DNA from: Halothermothrix sp.
Lineage (GTDB): Bacteria; Bacillota; Halanaerobiia; DY22613
Assembly: GCA_016841825.1 (NCBI GenBank)
Contig: JAENYK010000019.1
Location: 1-63,917 of the forward strand
Direction: 5' to 3'
DNA length: 63,917 nucleotides
The number at the start of each line of letters is the position of its first letter. The stretch's first letter is position 1. Below are positions 53,242-62,766 of the stretch, one piece after another. The translations under genes were made by a program, and so were the position numbers. The notes below the pieces were generated by a model, which ran no database searches, was not told the origin of the DNA, and saw nothing but the letters and a program-made list of their open reading frames with translations.

Positions 53242-55121
53242 TGGTTCAAAAGATTAATTCTCAACAGATTTTGACAGATGCAAAAAATTCTGCTATTGAA
53301 CGGTTAGAGCATGATTCTATCAGAGTTTTGATCTGTGCAGGAACCGGTTGTGTAGCTGGTGGCTCTCTGGAAGTGGCTGCTGCGATACAAACAGCGACTG
53401 CAGGGGATATGAAAACACAGGTCTCATTTATTGAGGATGGTTGTGAAGGTATTGCAGTTAAAACCAGTGGTTGTCATGGATTTTGTGCTATGGGACCATT
53501 AGTACGAATTGAGCCATTAGGTCTCTTATACTGTAAAGTAACTGTTGAGGATGTGCCGGAGATTGTTGAAAAGACAATCAAAAAAGGTGAGACCATTGAG
53601 CGGCTGGCATACCGTCATCCTTCCACAGATGAAATTTATCCAGTTGAGCACGAGATTCCTTTTTATAAAAACCAGACACGGATCGGTTTAATGAATTGTG
53701 GTATTATTGACCCTGAAGATCTGGGTGAATATCTGGCCCATGACGGATATCAGGCATTGGCCAAAGTTTTAGGAATGAACTCTCAAGAAGTAGTAGATCA
53801 GATTAAAGCCGCAGGTTTACGCGGCCGTGGAGGTGGAGGATTTTCAACAGGTCAAAAATGGCAGTTTGCCTTAAATGAGGATCGAGAGCAGAAGTATGTT
53901 ATCTGTAATGGTGATGAAGGCGATCCGGGAGCTTTCATGGATCGCAGTATCATGGAGGGAGATCCACACAAGGTAATCGAAGGTCTGATGATCGCAGGTT
54001 ATGCAACTGGAGCTAACGCCGGTTATCTTTACGTTCGTGCAGAATATCCACTGGCAGTAAAACGCTTACGGAAAGCAATCAAAGATGCTGAAGAAGCTGG
54101 TCTTCTGGGTGAGAACATTTTGGGAACCGATTTTAGTTTTAAAGCATTGATTAAAGAAGGTGCGGGTGCATTTGTTTGCGGTGAAGAGACAGCACTGATG
54201 GCATCTATCGAAGGTGAACGTGGGATGCCGAAACCTAAACCGCCTTTTCCTGCACAAAAAGGACTCTGGGGATGTCCAACCACGATTAATAATGTTGAGA
54301 CCCTGGCTAATGTTCCAAACATTATCCTCAAAGGTGTAGAGTGGTTTAGAAGTTTGGGAACTGACAAGAGTCCTGGAACCAAGACCTTTGCAATTACCGG
54401 AGATGTTGCCAATACTGGTTTGATTGAAGTTCCAATGGGGTTAACTTTAAGAGAGATTCTTTTTGATATCGGTGGAGGTATTAGAAATAATAAAGAGTTT
54501 AAAGCTGTGCAGATCGGTGGACCATCAGGTGGCTGCCTGACTCCAGAACATTTAGATATGCCTTTAGATTTTGATTCTTTAGCTAAAGTGGGGGCAATGA
54601 TCGGTTCTGGTGGTCTGGTAGTTATGGATAACGAGACCTGTATTGTTGAGGTAGCCCGTTTCTTCATGGAATTTACCCAGAATGAATCTTGTGGTAAATG
54701 TGTCCTCTGTCGTGAAGGGACTAAACGGATGTTAGAGATACTGCAGCGGATTGTCGATGGTGAAGGTGAGATGAAAGATATTGATAATCTGTTGGATATA
54801 GCTTATGCGGTAAAAGATGGCTCTCTGTGTGGTCTGGGTAAGACTGCTCCAAATCCGGTATTAACAACTTTGAAATATTTTTATGATGAGTATGTTGCTC
54901 ATATTCAAGATAAAAAATGTCCTGCGGGAATTTGTGAAGCTTTAAAAGGGTATAGCATAAATGCAGATAAGTGTAAAGGTTGTAGTAAATGTGCCCGGGT
55001 ATGTCCTGTGGGTGCAATTACTGGTGAGATTAAAAAGCCTTATAAGCTGGATCAGGATAAATGTATTAAGTGTGGTGCATGTGTTAGTGCCTGCCCATTC
55101 AACGCTGTGGAGGTGGGATAA
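53238..55121 (+). CDS. hydB: [FeFe] hydrogenase flavin subunit, NuoF-like
   Basis: A 627-residue NAD(P)H/FMN subunit. Domains in order: a thioredoxin-like [2Fe-2S] domain (~30-120, CAGTGC and SGCHGFCAMGP), and the NuoF core with GLRGRGGGGFSTGQKW (~193) and NGDEGDPGAFMDRS (FMN/NADH). The SLBB region follows, then ESCGKCVLCREGTKRM (~480, [4Fe-4S]), and two C-terminal ferredoxin clusters (CKGCSKCARVCP; CIKCGACVSACP). This is the HydB/HndC layout that allows use of both ferredoxin and NAD(P)H. AAAGGAGG lies 7 bases before the ATG. It is translationally coupled to hydC. Confidence 0.95.
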   Translation: MMVQKINSQQILTDAKNSAIERLEHDSIRVLICAGTGCVAGGSLEVAAAIQTATAGDMKTQVSFIEDGCEGIAVKTSGCHGFCAMGPLVRIEPLGLLYCKVTVEDVPEIVEKTIKKGETIERLAYRHPSTDEIYPVEHEIPFYKNQTRIGLMNCGIIDPEDLGEYLAHDGYQALAKVLGMNSQEVVDQIKAAGLRGRGGGGFSTGQKWQFALNEDREQKYVICNGDEGDPGAFMDRSIMEGDPHKVIEGLMIAGYATGANAGYLYVRAEYPLAVKRLRKAIKDAEEAGLLGENILGTDFSFKALIKEGAGAFVCGEETALMASIEGERGMPKPKPPFPAQKGLWGCPTTINNVETLANVPNIILKGVEWFRSLGTDKSPGTKTFAITGDVANTGLIEVPMGLTLREILFDIGGGIRNNKEFKAVQIGGPSGGCLTPEHLDMPLDFDSLAKVGAMIGSGGLVVMDNETCIVEVARFFMEFTQNESCGKCVLCREGTKRMLEILQRIVDGEGEMKDIDNLLDIAYAVKDGSLCGLGKTAPNPVLTTLKYFYDEYVAHIQDKKCPAGICEALKGYSINADKCKGCSKCARVCPVGAITGEIKKPYKLDQDKCIKCGACVSACPFNAVEVG

Positions 55122-55122
55122 A

Positions 55123-57126
55123 ATGAATCAAATTATTATTAATAACCATAGTTATGAACTGAATGGCGAAGAAAATTTGTTAAAGATTATTCGTAAAGCC
55201 GGTATTGAACTTCCCACATTTTGTTACCATTCTGAATTAAGTGTCTATGGCGCTTGCCGGATGTGTTTAGTAGAGGTCGAAGGTCAAGGAATTGTGGCTG
55301 CCTGTTCTACTGCACCACGTCCGGGGATGAAGATAAAAACCCATACTGGTCGTTTGCAGCATATACGGCGGATGGCTCTGGAGTTACTCCTGGCTAATCA
55401 TAATCGTGAATGTACTACCTGTGAGCGAAGTGGATCCTGTAAATTACAGGATCTGGCTGAACGTTTTGGAATTCGGGATATACGCTTTGGACATCGGGAT
55501 CAGATGTTACCTGTAGATGAGAGCAGTACTTCACTGGTGCGTGATCCGAATAAATGTATCCTCTGTGGTGACTGTGTGCGGATGTGTCGGGAAGTTCAGG
55601 GGATAGGGGTGTTAGATTTTGCCAATAGAGGTTCCAATGTAGTGGTGACTCCTGCTTTTAACAAACCTTTAGCAGAAGTAGACTGTGTAAACTGTGGTCA
55701 ATGTGCTGCCATTTGTCCAACGGGTGCTCTGGTTGTTAAATCTGAACGTCCAGATGTCTGGAAAGCTCTTCAGGATGACACTAAAACGGTAATTGTGCAG
55801 ATCGCTCCGGCGGTACGGGTGGCTATTGGTGAAGAGTTTGGTGGAAAGCCTGGAGATATTGAGTTGGGGAAATTAGCAGCAGCTCTCAGAAGACTGGGCT
55901 TTTCTAAAATATTCGATACAAGTTTTGCAGCAGACTTAACTGTTATGGAAGAGACCAGAGAATTTTTAGATCGATTACAGAACAATGACAATCTGCCCCA
56001 GTTTACTTCCTGTTGTCCAGCCTGGGTAAAATATGCGGAACAATATCAGGCAGAGCTTCTGGATAATCTATCCAGCTGCAAATCCCCACAGCAGATGTTT
56101 GGTTCTGTAGCCAAAGAGTTTTACGCCAAAGAGATGAACATTAAACCTGAAGATCTAATTGTAGTATCTCTAATGCCCTGTTCTGCCAAAAAGTTCGAAG
56201 CCAGACGTGAAGAATTTGCTCATGCCGGAGTCAGAGATGTGGACTATGTCCTAACAACTCAGGAGATCGCCCGGATGATTAAAGAAGCTGGGATTATCTT
56301 CTCTGAACTGGAGATTGAATCTCTGGATATGCCTTTTGGTTTTACCACGGGTGCAGGTGTTATCTTCGGTGCTACTGGAGGTGTAGCTGAAGCAGCTTTA
56401 CGGGCAGCTTATGAGTTGGTAACTAATAAAACTTTAGAGGATGTAAACTTTAAAATTGTCAGAGGTATGGAAGGGATTAAAGAAGCTTCTGTAGATCTCA
56501 ATGGCACAACAGTCAAAATCGCTGTCGTTCATGGTCTGGGTAATGTTAAAGCCCTGCTAAAGAAGATTAGAAATGGTGAAGTTCAGTATGATCTGGTAGA
56601 AGTTATGGCCTGCCCTGGTGGTTGCGTTGGTGGTGCTGGTCAGCCATTCCCCAATGATACTGAGGCGCGTAAAGAACGGGCAAAAGGAATCTATCGGGCT
56701 GATCGAATGCTGCAGCTTCATAAGTCTCAAGAAAGTCCAGTAATTAATAATTTCTATAAAGAGCATCTCGAGAAATTGACCCATCAAGAACTGCATCAAC
56801 TTCTGCATACCGATTATGGTAATCGACGCCGGATTGCCAGTGGAGAGATTACTTTGACCGGCAATGGTGTCGAAGAACTGTCTGTATCAGTTTGTGTAGG
56901 TACCTGTTGTTATCTGGGTGGTTCTTATGATCTGCTGCAGAATCTGATGCAAAAAGTTGAAGCTGATCCATCATTGGCAGAAAAGGTGAAGATTCAGGCA
57001 ACTTTCTGTTTTGAGAATTGTAAGGGAAGCCCATCTTTAAAAATTGGAGATGAAATCTTCAGTAAGATGGGGGTTGAGGATACCGAGAAGATTCTGGAGA
57101 TGATTAGATCCAGAGTCGGCTCTTAA
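55123..57126 (+). CDS. hydA: [FeFe] hydrogenase catalytic subunit
   Basis: A 667-residue H2-forming subunit. It has an N-terminal plant-type [2Fe-2S] (CYHSELSVYGACRMC), a His-ligated [4Fe-4S] (HNRECTTCERSGSC ~98) and two [4Fe-4S] sites (CILCGDCVRMC; CVNCGQCAAIC). The H-cluster motifs TSCCPAW, MPCSAKKFE and ACPGGCVGGAGQP (~500) follow, and finally a thioredoxin-like [2Fe-2S] domain (CVGTCC...CFENC). This matches Thermotoga-type HydA. ATG 55123, one base after the hydB stop with GGAGGTGGG upstream, is used; upstream in-frame starts lie inside hydB. With HydB/HydC it should couple ferredoxin and NADH oxidation to H2. Confidence 0.95.
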   Translation: MNQIIINNHSYELNGEENLLKIIRKAGIELPTFCYHSELSVYGACRMCLVEVEGQGIVAACSTAPRPGMKIKTHTGRLQHIRRMALELLLANHNRECTTCERSGSCKLQDLAERFGIRDIRFGHRDQMLPVDESSTSLVRDPNKCILCGDCVRMCREVQGIGVLDFANRGSNVVVTPAFNKPLAEVDCVNCGQCAAICPTGALVVKSERPDVWKALQDDTKTVIVQIAPAVRVAIGEEFGGKPGDIELGKLAAALRRLGFSKIFDTSFAADLTVMEETREFLDRLQNNDNLPQFTSCCPAWVKYAEQYQAELLDNLSSCKSPQQMFGSVAKEFYAKEMNIKPEDLIVVSLMPCSAKKFEARREEFAHAGVRDVDYVLTTQEIARMIKEAGIIFSELEIESLDMPFGFTTGAGVIFGATGGVAEAALRAAYELVTNKTLEDVNFKIVRGMEGIKEASVDLNGTTVKIAVVHGLGNVKALLKKIRNGEVQYDLVEVMACPGGCVGGAGQPFPNDTEARKERAKGIYRADRMLQLHKSQESPVINNFYKEHLEKLTHQELHQLLHTDYGNRRRIASGEITLTGNGVEELSVSVCVGTCCYLGGSYDLLQNLMQKVEADPSLAEKVKIQATFCFENCKGSPSLKIGDEIFSKMGVEDTEKILEMIRSRVGS

Positions 57127-57134
57127 AATATATG

Positions 57135-57169
57135 TGAAAACCTGTCCTGAGTGAAGGGCAGGTTTTTTC
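57135..57169 (+). terminator. terminator of the hyd operon
   Basis: AAAACCTGTCCT pairs with AGGGCAGGTTTT (one mismatch) around loop GAGTGA and is followed by TT, just after the hydA stop. Confidence 0.85.
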
Positions 57170-57250
57170 ATGTCAGGACATTGGTAATTTTTTTTTTAAT
57201 TATTAAAATGTTTTTGTAAAATAGTACCATACAATAATTTTGTATTTTAC

Positions 57251-57279
57251 TTGACAAAAAACAGGAAAAAACGTATAAT
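57251..57279 (+). promoter_or_regulatory. consensus sigma-A promoter upstream of prkA
   Basis: A perfect TTGACA (57251-57256) and a perfect TATAAT (57274-57279) with 17-base spacing. It is the strongest-looking promoter in the window and is ~310 bases upstream of the prkA start. Confidence 0.85.
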
Positions 57280-57285
57280 AGTTTA

Positions 57286-57424
57286 TACCTAAAATACTTT
57301 AGTGCTTTAACGTACTGTAGTTTGAATTTTTGTGTCAGAGATTGGAAAGTCGGAAACAGAGGTCAGAGAGATGTTAAGTTGGCAAGGTAAACTTAAAATT
57401 TGATCTCAGTTTCAGACTTTTTTA
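57286..57424 (+). ncRNA. candidate short terminated leader RNA upstream of prkA
   Basis: From the expected start near 57286 the transcript reaches a long nested hairpin. AAGTCGGAAAC (57347-57357) pairs with GTTTCAGACTT (57409-57419), with one mismatch. Inside are GAGAT/ATCTC (57368-57372 with 57403-57407) and TTAAGTT/AACTTAA (57374-57380 with 57390-57396). A T tract follows at 57418-57423. The result would be a ~140-base RNA, either an independent small RNA or an attenuator controlling prkA-yhbH-spoVR. No known family recognised. Confidence 0.5.
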
Positions 57425-57587
57425 TTCTTTGGGCGACTAACATATGTTAGTTCGATACAAACAGATGTGTACTTATTTGTAAAGGGGGTGTAAGTGGTCC
57501 GTTGTAATAATTTGGTAGAGGTTCTTTTTGAGTAGCGAGTAGTGAGTAGAAAAGGTCATGACAAAATATTTAAAGGGGGAGTCCACA

Positions 57588-59495
57588 ATGAAGAATATTT
57601 ATGAATTAATTGATTCCTATCGCCAAAGTCAGGACTTGGAAGATTGGGAAGGGACCTTTAAAGAATATCTACCGATGGTAATTGAAAATCCCAAACTTAC
57701 CCGTCTTGCCCATGAGAGAATGTATGATATGATCAAATCTTATGGAGTGAAGGTTGATCAGGAGACGGAAACCGAAAAGTATAAATTTTTTGAAGAAGAA
57801 CTTTTTGGGATTGAAGAATCTTTAGCTCATGTGATGGAATATTTTAAAGCATCAGCTGTTGGTTCTGATGTGAGTAAGCGGATTCTTTTGTTATATGGGC
57901 CGCCATCTTCTGGTAAAAGTCAGTTGTTAATTCTATTGAAGCGAGGTTTAGAGAGCTATTCCCGGACAAAAGAGGGAGCAATCTATGGCATTGCTGATTG
58001 CCCGCAACATGAAGATCCGATGCATCTAATTCCCCATGATCTGCGGAGAAAAATGCTTCAGGAATATGGTATAAAAGTTGAAGGAGAGCTTTGTCCAGTC
58101 TGTAGTCTTAATATTAAAGAGAAATATGAAAATGATATTTATCGAGTTCCTGTGAAAAGATTCTTTATGTCAGAAAAAGATAGAGTAGGGATAGGAACCT
58201 TCGTACCATCTGATCCGAAATCTCAGGATATTTCTGAGTTGGTTGGCTCCATTGATCTGGCCCGAATTGGTGAGTATGGTGCTGAATCAGACCCCCGGGC
58301 TTATCGCTTTGATGGAGAATTGAATATCGCCAATCGGGGGATGATGGAATTTATTGAGATGTTAAAAGCTGATGAGAAGTTTCTCTATGTACTTTTGACT
58401 TTAGCTCAGGAAAAAAATATCAAGACAGGTCGTTTTCCCCTCATCTATGCCGATGAATGTGTTATCTCCCATACCAATGAAGCAGAATTTAGTGAATTTA
58501 TGGGTGATAAAAAATCTGAAGCGCTGCATGATCGGATGATTGTAGTCAAAGTTCCATATAACTTACGTCAAGCTGAAGAAGTAAAAATTTATCATAAATT
58601 ATTATCTCATTCTAATCTGGGTGAAGTGCATATCGCTCCCCACACTTTGGAAGTAGTCTCGATGTTTAGCATTATGACCAGGCTGGAAGAGAGTAAAATA
58701 GCAGGTTTAACCAGAATCAAGAAGATGAGATTGTATAATGGTGAGACAGTAGAAGGTTTTCGTCAGGATGATGTCAGACGAATTAAGTCCATGAGTGAGC
58801 GGGAAGGTATGGATGGTATCTCACCCCGTTTTATCATCAATCGTTTATCTGCTTCTCTAATCAAACCAGGAGTATGCTGCATTAACCCCATTGATGCATT
58901 GCGGGCTATTAAGGAAGGTCTAGAGACAAGTAGTGCTCTGACCAGAGATCAGAAAGAACATTACACTAATCTAATTGCAGACGCCCGTAAAGAGTATGAC
59001 CAAATTGCAAAAAATCAAGTACAGAAAGCTTTCTTTATCAGTTTTGAGAAAGAGATTCAGACATTATTAAATAATTATCTGGATCATGTGGAGGCTTATC
59101 TGGAAGGTAAAAAGCTAATTGATTCAATTACTGGGGAAGAGTATAGTGCTGATGAACGTCTGATGCGTTCGATTGAGGAGAAAGTTCAGGTCTCTGAAGG
59201 TGGTAAAGATGCCTTTAGAAATGAAATTTTTCGGAAGGTTGCAATTGCTGCCAGAAGAGATGGTAACTTTGACTATACCAAACATGAAAAATTGCATAGT
59301 GCATTAGAAAAACAGCTGTTTGAAGAAAGACGCGATACAATAAAATTAACCGTATCCTCCCGTAATCCTGATCCTGAGCAACTGGTGAAACTCAACGAAG
59401 TAGTTGACACTCTGGTACAGAGAGAAGGATATTGTCCAGAATGTGCCAACGAACTTTTAAAATATGTATCATCCTTATTGGCCAGGGAGAAGTAA
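57588..59495 (+). CDS. prkA: PrkA family serine protein kinase
   Basis: AAA+ ATPase/kinase of 635 residues. Walker A is LLYGPPSSGKSQLLI near residue 104, the AAA-PrkA core follows, and a C-terminal kinase-like region (~400-635) includes GISPRFIINRL near 418. Length matches B. subtilis PrkA (631), which is needed for full sporulation and coat formation; ATPase and protease activities have also been proposed. ATG 57588 has AAAGGGGGA at 7 bases; an earlier in-frame start is unlikely. It is the first gene of the conserved prkA-yhbH-spoVR unit. Confidence 0.95.
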   Translation: MKNIYELIDSYRQSQDLEDWEGTFKEYLPMVIENPKLTRLAHERMYDMIKSYGVKVDQETETEKYKFFEEELFGIEESLAHVMEYFKASAVGSDVSKRILLLYGPPSSGKSQLLILLKRGLESYSRTKEGAIYGIADCPQHEDPMHLIPHDLRRKMLQEYGIKVEGELCPVCSLNIKEKYENDIYRVPVKRFFMSEKDRVGIGTFVPSDPKSQDISELVGSIDLARIGEYGAESDPRAYRFDGELNIANRGMMEFIEMLKADEKFLYVLLTLAQEKNIKTGRFPLIYADECVISHTNEAEFSEFMGDKKSEALHDRMIVVKVPYNLRQAEEVKIYHKLLSHSNLGEVHIAPHTLEVVSMFSIMTRLEESKIAGLTRIKKMRLYNGETVEGFRQDDVRRIKSMSEREGMDGISPRFIINRLSASLIKPGVCCINPIDALRAIKEGLETSSALTRDQKEHYTNLIADARKEYDQIAKNQVQKAFFISFEKEIQTLLNNYLDHVEAYLEGKKLIDSITGEEYSADERLMRSIEEKVQVSEGGKDAFRNEIFRKVAIAARRDGNFDYTKHEKLHSALEKQLFEERRDTIKLTVSSRNPDPEQLVKLNEVVDTLVQREGYCPECANELLKYVSSLLAREK

Positions 59496-59496
59496 A

Positions 59497-60669
59497 ATGT
59501 ATATCGGGTACAACATTCCCTGGGATTTGAGACGACGTGGATTAAAAGACTCCATTCGTCATGATGAGCGGGTCAAAGAAGCGATACGGGAAAATTTAAA
59601 AGATTTAATCGCAGAAGAATCAATAATTACTTCAAATGGTGGCAAAAAGATTAAAGTACCGATCAGATATCTGGATCAATACCATTTCCGATATGGGAAA
59701 AATGATGATAGTGGTGTTGGACAAGGTGAAGGTCAGGAAGGTGATGTAGTTGGCAGAAAAAGTCAGGAAGGTTCGGGACAGGGCCAGCCTGGCGACAAAC
59801 CTGGGGAGGATGTTTATGAGGCAGAAATTACTGTCGATGAACTGGTTAAAATGATGTTGGAAGATCTTAATCTACCCTGGCTGGATGAAAAGGATCGTCA
59901 GAAGAAGATAAAAAGTATGACAACTCATTTTAATGACATTCGGCAAAAGGGACTAATTGCCAATCTGGATAAGAAACGGACACTGTTGAATAATCTGAAA
60001 CGGAATGCTGCCAGAGGATACTCTTCTGTCGGTGGATTCCATGAGACTGATATGCGTTTTAAGGTTGAACAAGAGGTCGAAGATTTTGACAGTCAGGCTG
60101 CAGTTTATCTGATGATGGATAGAAGTGGTTCGATGGATACAGAGAGAAAATACATTGCTAAAAGTTTCTTTTTCTGGATGGTTCAGTTTTTGCGATTAAA
60201 ATATGATCAGGTTGATTTGGTTTTTGTCGCCCATGATACGGAAGCTAAGATTGTCGAAGAAGAGGATTTTTTCAAGATTAGTAATAGTGGTGGAACGAAA
60301 TGCTCCAGTGCTTATCAATTGGCGTTGGAGACCATTCCGGAGCGGCATCCTGCGAGCAAGTTTAACAATTATGTGTTTCACTTCTCTGATGGTGATAACT
60401 GGGGTGATGATAATCAAAAATGTATGACCCTAATTAAGGATCTCTTGCCCATGACCAGAATGATCGGGTATGGGGAGATCAGCTATCATAGCTATCATTT
60501 TTATTATGGTGGTGGAGATGATGCTAAATGGAGTAGTATGTATAGAACATTAGGTCAGATTGAAGATTCCCATTTCTTGCGGGTTGCGATTCAGGAGCGG
60601 AGTGACATTTATAAAGCTCTACAGCAGTTTTTGGGAAAGGGGGACAGTCAACATGAGTCAAAGGTATGA
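59497..60669 (+). CDS. yhbH: YhbH family protein (DUF444, VWA-type)
   Basis: A 390-residue DUF444 protein. The N-terminal part includes a Gly/Gln-rich linker (~68-100: QGEGQEGD, GQGQPGDKPG). The C-terminal von Willebrand A domain has LMMDRSGSMDTE near 205 (MIDAS-type DxSxS) and HFSDGDNWGDDN near 300. It is linked to PrkA and SpoVR in most genomes that carry them, and is required for normal spores in Bacillus. ATG 59497 with GGGAGAAGT upstream is immediately after the prkA stop; it overlaps the spoVR start region by 17 bases. Confidence 0.94.
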   Translation: MYIGYNIPWDLRRRGLKDSIRHDERVKEAIRENLKDLIAEESIITSNGGKKIKVPIRYLDQYHFRYGKNDDSGVGQGEGQEGDVVGRKSQEGSGQGQPGDKPGEDVYEAEITVDELVKMMLEDLNLPWLDEKDRQKKIKSMTTHFNDIRQKGLIANLDKKRTLLNNLKRNAARGYSSVGGFHETDMRFKVEQEVEDFDSQAAVYLMMDRSGSMDTERKYIAKSFFFWMVQFLRLKYDQVDLVFVAHDTEAKIVEEEDFFKISNSGGTKCSSAYQLALETIPERHPASKFNNYVFHFSDGDNWGDDNQKCMTLIKDLLPMTRMIGYGEISYHSYHFYYGGGDDAKWSSMYRTLGQIEDSHFLRVAIQERSDIYKALQQFLGKGDSQHESKV

Positions 60670-62035
60670 GGAGATTTTAGAATTGGCAAAAGATCTGGGG
60701 TTGGATTTTTATGATATTCATTTTGAAGTAGTTCCCTTTGAGATTATGACAGAGATTGCTGCTTATGGTTTACCTGTCAGGGCTCAACATTGGTCATATG
60801 GCAAGGTATATAATCGGCAAAAACTTTATGGTGAGATGGGACTTTCAAAAATTTATGAGATAGTATTAAATAATGATCCATCATATGCCTTTATGTTAGA
60901 TACCAATACAGAGGTGGAGAACATGTTGATTGTAGCTCATGTGGCGGCCCATGTAGACTTTTTTAAACGGAATATCTATTTTGCACCAACAGATCGTAAT
61001 ATGGTCAATCGGGCAATGGATCATGCGATTAGAGTAGATCGATATAAAGAGAGGTATGGTTTAAAACGGGTAGAAGAGGTAATGGATATCGGTTTTGCTC
61101 TTGATCGGCATATTGATCCTTTCAAAGGGGAAAAGCGGGAGAGATATCCGGCGAGGAGAATTGTCGAAAAAGTTACCAGGCGTAATGAATATGATGATCT
61201 AAACGGTGAAGATCAGCGATTTTCTGTTAGTCGGGAAGTGATTGGCGGCAAGTTGCCTCCTGACCCGGAGAAAGATATATTATTCTTTTTGATAAATTAT
61301 GCACCTCTGGAAGAATGGGAGCGAGATCTATTGGGAATGATTAGATCTGAATCTTATTATTTTTTCCCACAGTTTGAAACTAAAATTATTAATGAGGGTT
61401 GGGCCAGTTATTGGCATGCCGAAGTGATCAGCAATTATCGGAATATTGATCCCACTGAGATGATTGATTTCGCCCGTACCCATTCTGGTGTGGTACAACC
61501 TGGTTCACCGACCAATATTAATCCCTATTATCTGGGGTATCGGATTCTTAAAGATATTAAAGAACGTTGGGATAAGATGTATGCACAGGGCGTTTCCAGA
61601 ATTGATGGATTGACTAAAATCTTTCAGGTAAGAGAAGAAGATAATGATATCTCTTTGATTCAAAATTACCTGACTAAAGAGTTGGCTGAGGAGTTGAAAC
61701 TCTTTACCTATGGTCCGAAGAATGGTCAGCATCATGATTCCAACGGTGAGATTGTGATCACTGGTAGGGATTTGATGGTGATCAAGGAGAGATTGGTGAT
61801 GAGCAAGTATAACTATGCTACGCCATTAGTGGTGATCAATGGAATTGAAGATGGTGTGCTGACATTGGAGCAGAAGAATCGTCAATATGGTGGATTAGAG
61901 AAAAAATATGCCGAGAAGACTCTAAGTTATATCTATCAGCTCTGGAAATCTCCGGTTCAAATTCGAACCTGCGATGCTGAAGGTGTAGATCTGATGCTAA
62001 ATTTTGATGGTGAATTTAAGATTATTCGTTCGTAA
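60653..62035 (+). CDS. spoVR: stage V sporulation protein R
   Basis: A 460-residue SpoVR protein, close to the 468 of B. subtilis. Landmarks are AHVAAHVDFFKRN near residue 101 and INEGWASYWHAEV near 245, with conserved His/Glu residues. It is involved in spore cortex formation; its biochemical role is unknown. ATG 60653 has AAAGGGGG at ~10 bases and overlaps yhbH by 17 bases, so it is coupled. It is the last gene of the unit, followed by a strong hairpin. Confidence 0.95.
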   Translation: MSQRYEEILELAKDLGLDFYDIHFEVVPFEIMTEIAAYGLPVRAQHWSYGKVYNRQKLYGEMGLSKIYEIVLNNDPSYAFMLDTNTEVENMLIVAHVAAHVDFFKRNIYFAPTDRNMVNRAMDHAIRVDRYKERYGLKRVEEVMDIGFALDRHIDPFKGEKRERYPARRIVEKVTRRNEYDDLNGEDQRFSVSREVIGGKLPPDPEKDILFFLINYAPLEEWERDLLGMIRSESYYFFPQFETKIINEGWASYWHAEVISNYRNIDPTEMIDFARTHSGVVQPGSPTNINPYYLGYRILKDIKERWDKMYAQGVSRIDGLTKIFQVREEDNDISLIQNYLTKELAEELKLFTYGPKNGQHHDSNGEIVITGRDLMVIKERLVMSKYNYATPLVVINGIEDGVLTLEQKNRQYGGLEKKYAEKTLSYIYQLWKSPVQIRTCDAEGVDLMLNFDGEFKIIRS

Positions 62036-62098
62036 ATAGAACGGAGTAGTACATTTAAACGTTAAGTCGTAAACTCTTTATTTAATCCTCCTTTCTAT

Positions 62099-62130
62099 CC
62101 CCCAGGACCCCCCTTTCCTGGGGGAATTTG
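62099..62130 (+). terminator. hairpin after spoVR
   Basis: CCCCCAGGA (62099-62107) and TCCTGGGGG (62116-62124) form a perfect 9-bp GC-rich stem with loop CCCCCCTT, followed by AATTTGATTTTTG. Confidence 0.75.
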
Positions 62131-62321
62131 ATTTTTGTGCATTGCAATAGGGGATTCGACTAAGATAGATCTTGTATAAACCAACATTGGGTGAGGAAAA
62201 TTGGAGAGACATTTGGAAGATTCAAACTAAGTTAGCTGTTAGTTGAACAGGTTGAAGGTAATTTAAGAGCTTAAGATATACGGAGAGTTCTTGAGCAGTT
62301 AAAGGGATAATTCTAAAATTC
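62131..62321. other. intergenic stretch without a recognisable gene
   Basis: About 190 bases between the spoVR hairpin and the next promoter-like site. No ORF with an RBS and no clear structure were found. Confidence 0.4.
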
Positions 62322-62350
62322 TTGACTTTTATTGAGAAGATGATTATAAT
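62322..62350 (+). promoter_or_regulatory. sigma-A-like promoter at the transposase scar
   Basis: TTGACT (62322-62327) and TATAAT (62345-62350) are 17 bases apart. The only thing downstream on this strand is a hairpin ~30 bases further on, so it could make a very short RNA or be an IS-derived relic. Confidence 0.5.
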
Positions 62351-62378
62351 CCCGTCTTTGACAGTTAGAAAAAATAAT

Positions 62379-62418
62379 AAGCCTGTAAACCCTTGCTATC
62401 AAAGGATTTATAGGCTTT
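62379..62418. terminator. strong hairpin beside the transposase remnant
   Basis: AAGCCTGTAAA (62379-62389) pairs with TTTATAGGCTT (62407-62417) over 11 bp, with an inner CCTTG/CAAAGG stem. GACAGT (62360) and ACTGTC (62421) form a further outer inverted repeat. It lies past the 3' end of the minus-strand transposase remnant, probably as its terminator. Confidence 0.6.
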
Positions 62419-62448
62419 ATACTGTCTCTAAAAAGTGCGTACTTTTTT

Positions 62449-62766
62449 TTACTTTTTCGTATCTTTAAAAATTTTTTTAATTTGGTTTGTTTTTATAATT
62501 TGATAATCTGTACGGAAACCAAAAGCTCCATGTAAAGCATCAGTAAAATCTGTTCTTGTGGATATCGGCTCATAGCCTCCACCTTTAATCTCCTTGAAAT
62601 TCATTTCCCGTAATTCACTGATAATCTCATGACCGGTGAATTCCTCATGGAGTCTCTTCTCATCAATAAACTTGCAATCAAAGAGATTCATCACTTCTTT
62701 TTTCGATAGGTATGGAGCTTTTGAGAAATCAAACTGTTCTATGGTCTTTATGGTTTGAACCTGCAA
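62449..62766 (-). pseudogene. chimeric transposase remnant (IstB start, IS1634-type end)
   Basis: A minus-strand 105-residue frame starting at TTG. Residues ~6-37 (TIEQFDFSKAPYLSKKEV, CKFIDEK) resemble the N-terminal region of IstB-type IS21 helper ATPases just before their Walker A. From RLHEEFTGHEIISELREM to FRTDYQIIKTNQ the sequence instead resembles the C-terminus of IS1634/IS4-type transposases. No P-loop or DDE triad remains. It looks like two insertion sequences joined by a deletion. The frame stays open upstream to ~62805 without a good start. Family calls are from memory of sequence patterns. Confidence 0.5.

Noticed and set aside
54029-54667. 212-codon open frame on the minus strand
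   Set aside because: It lies wholly inside hydB, whose protein is unmistakable; it is an antisense shadow of that gene's codon use.
55123-57126. Extending hydA upstream to 54961
   Set aside because: That would place 54 codons inside the ferredoxin domain of hydB. The ATG at 55123 has a good RBS and starts the standard [2Fe-2S] domain.
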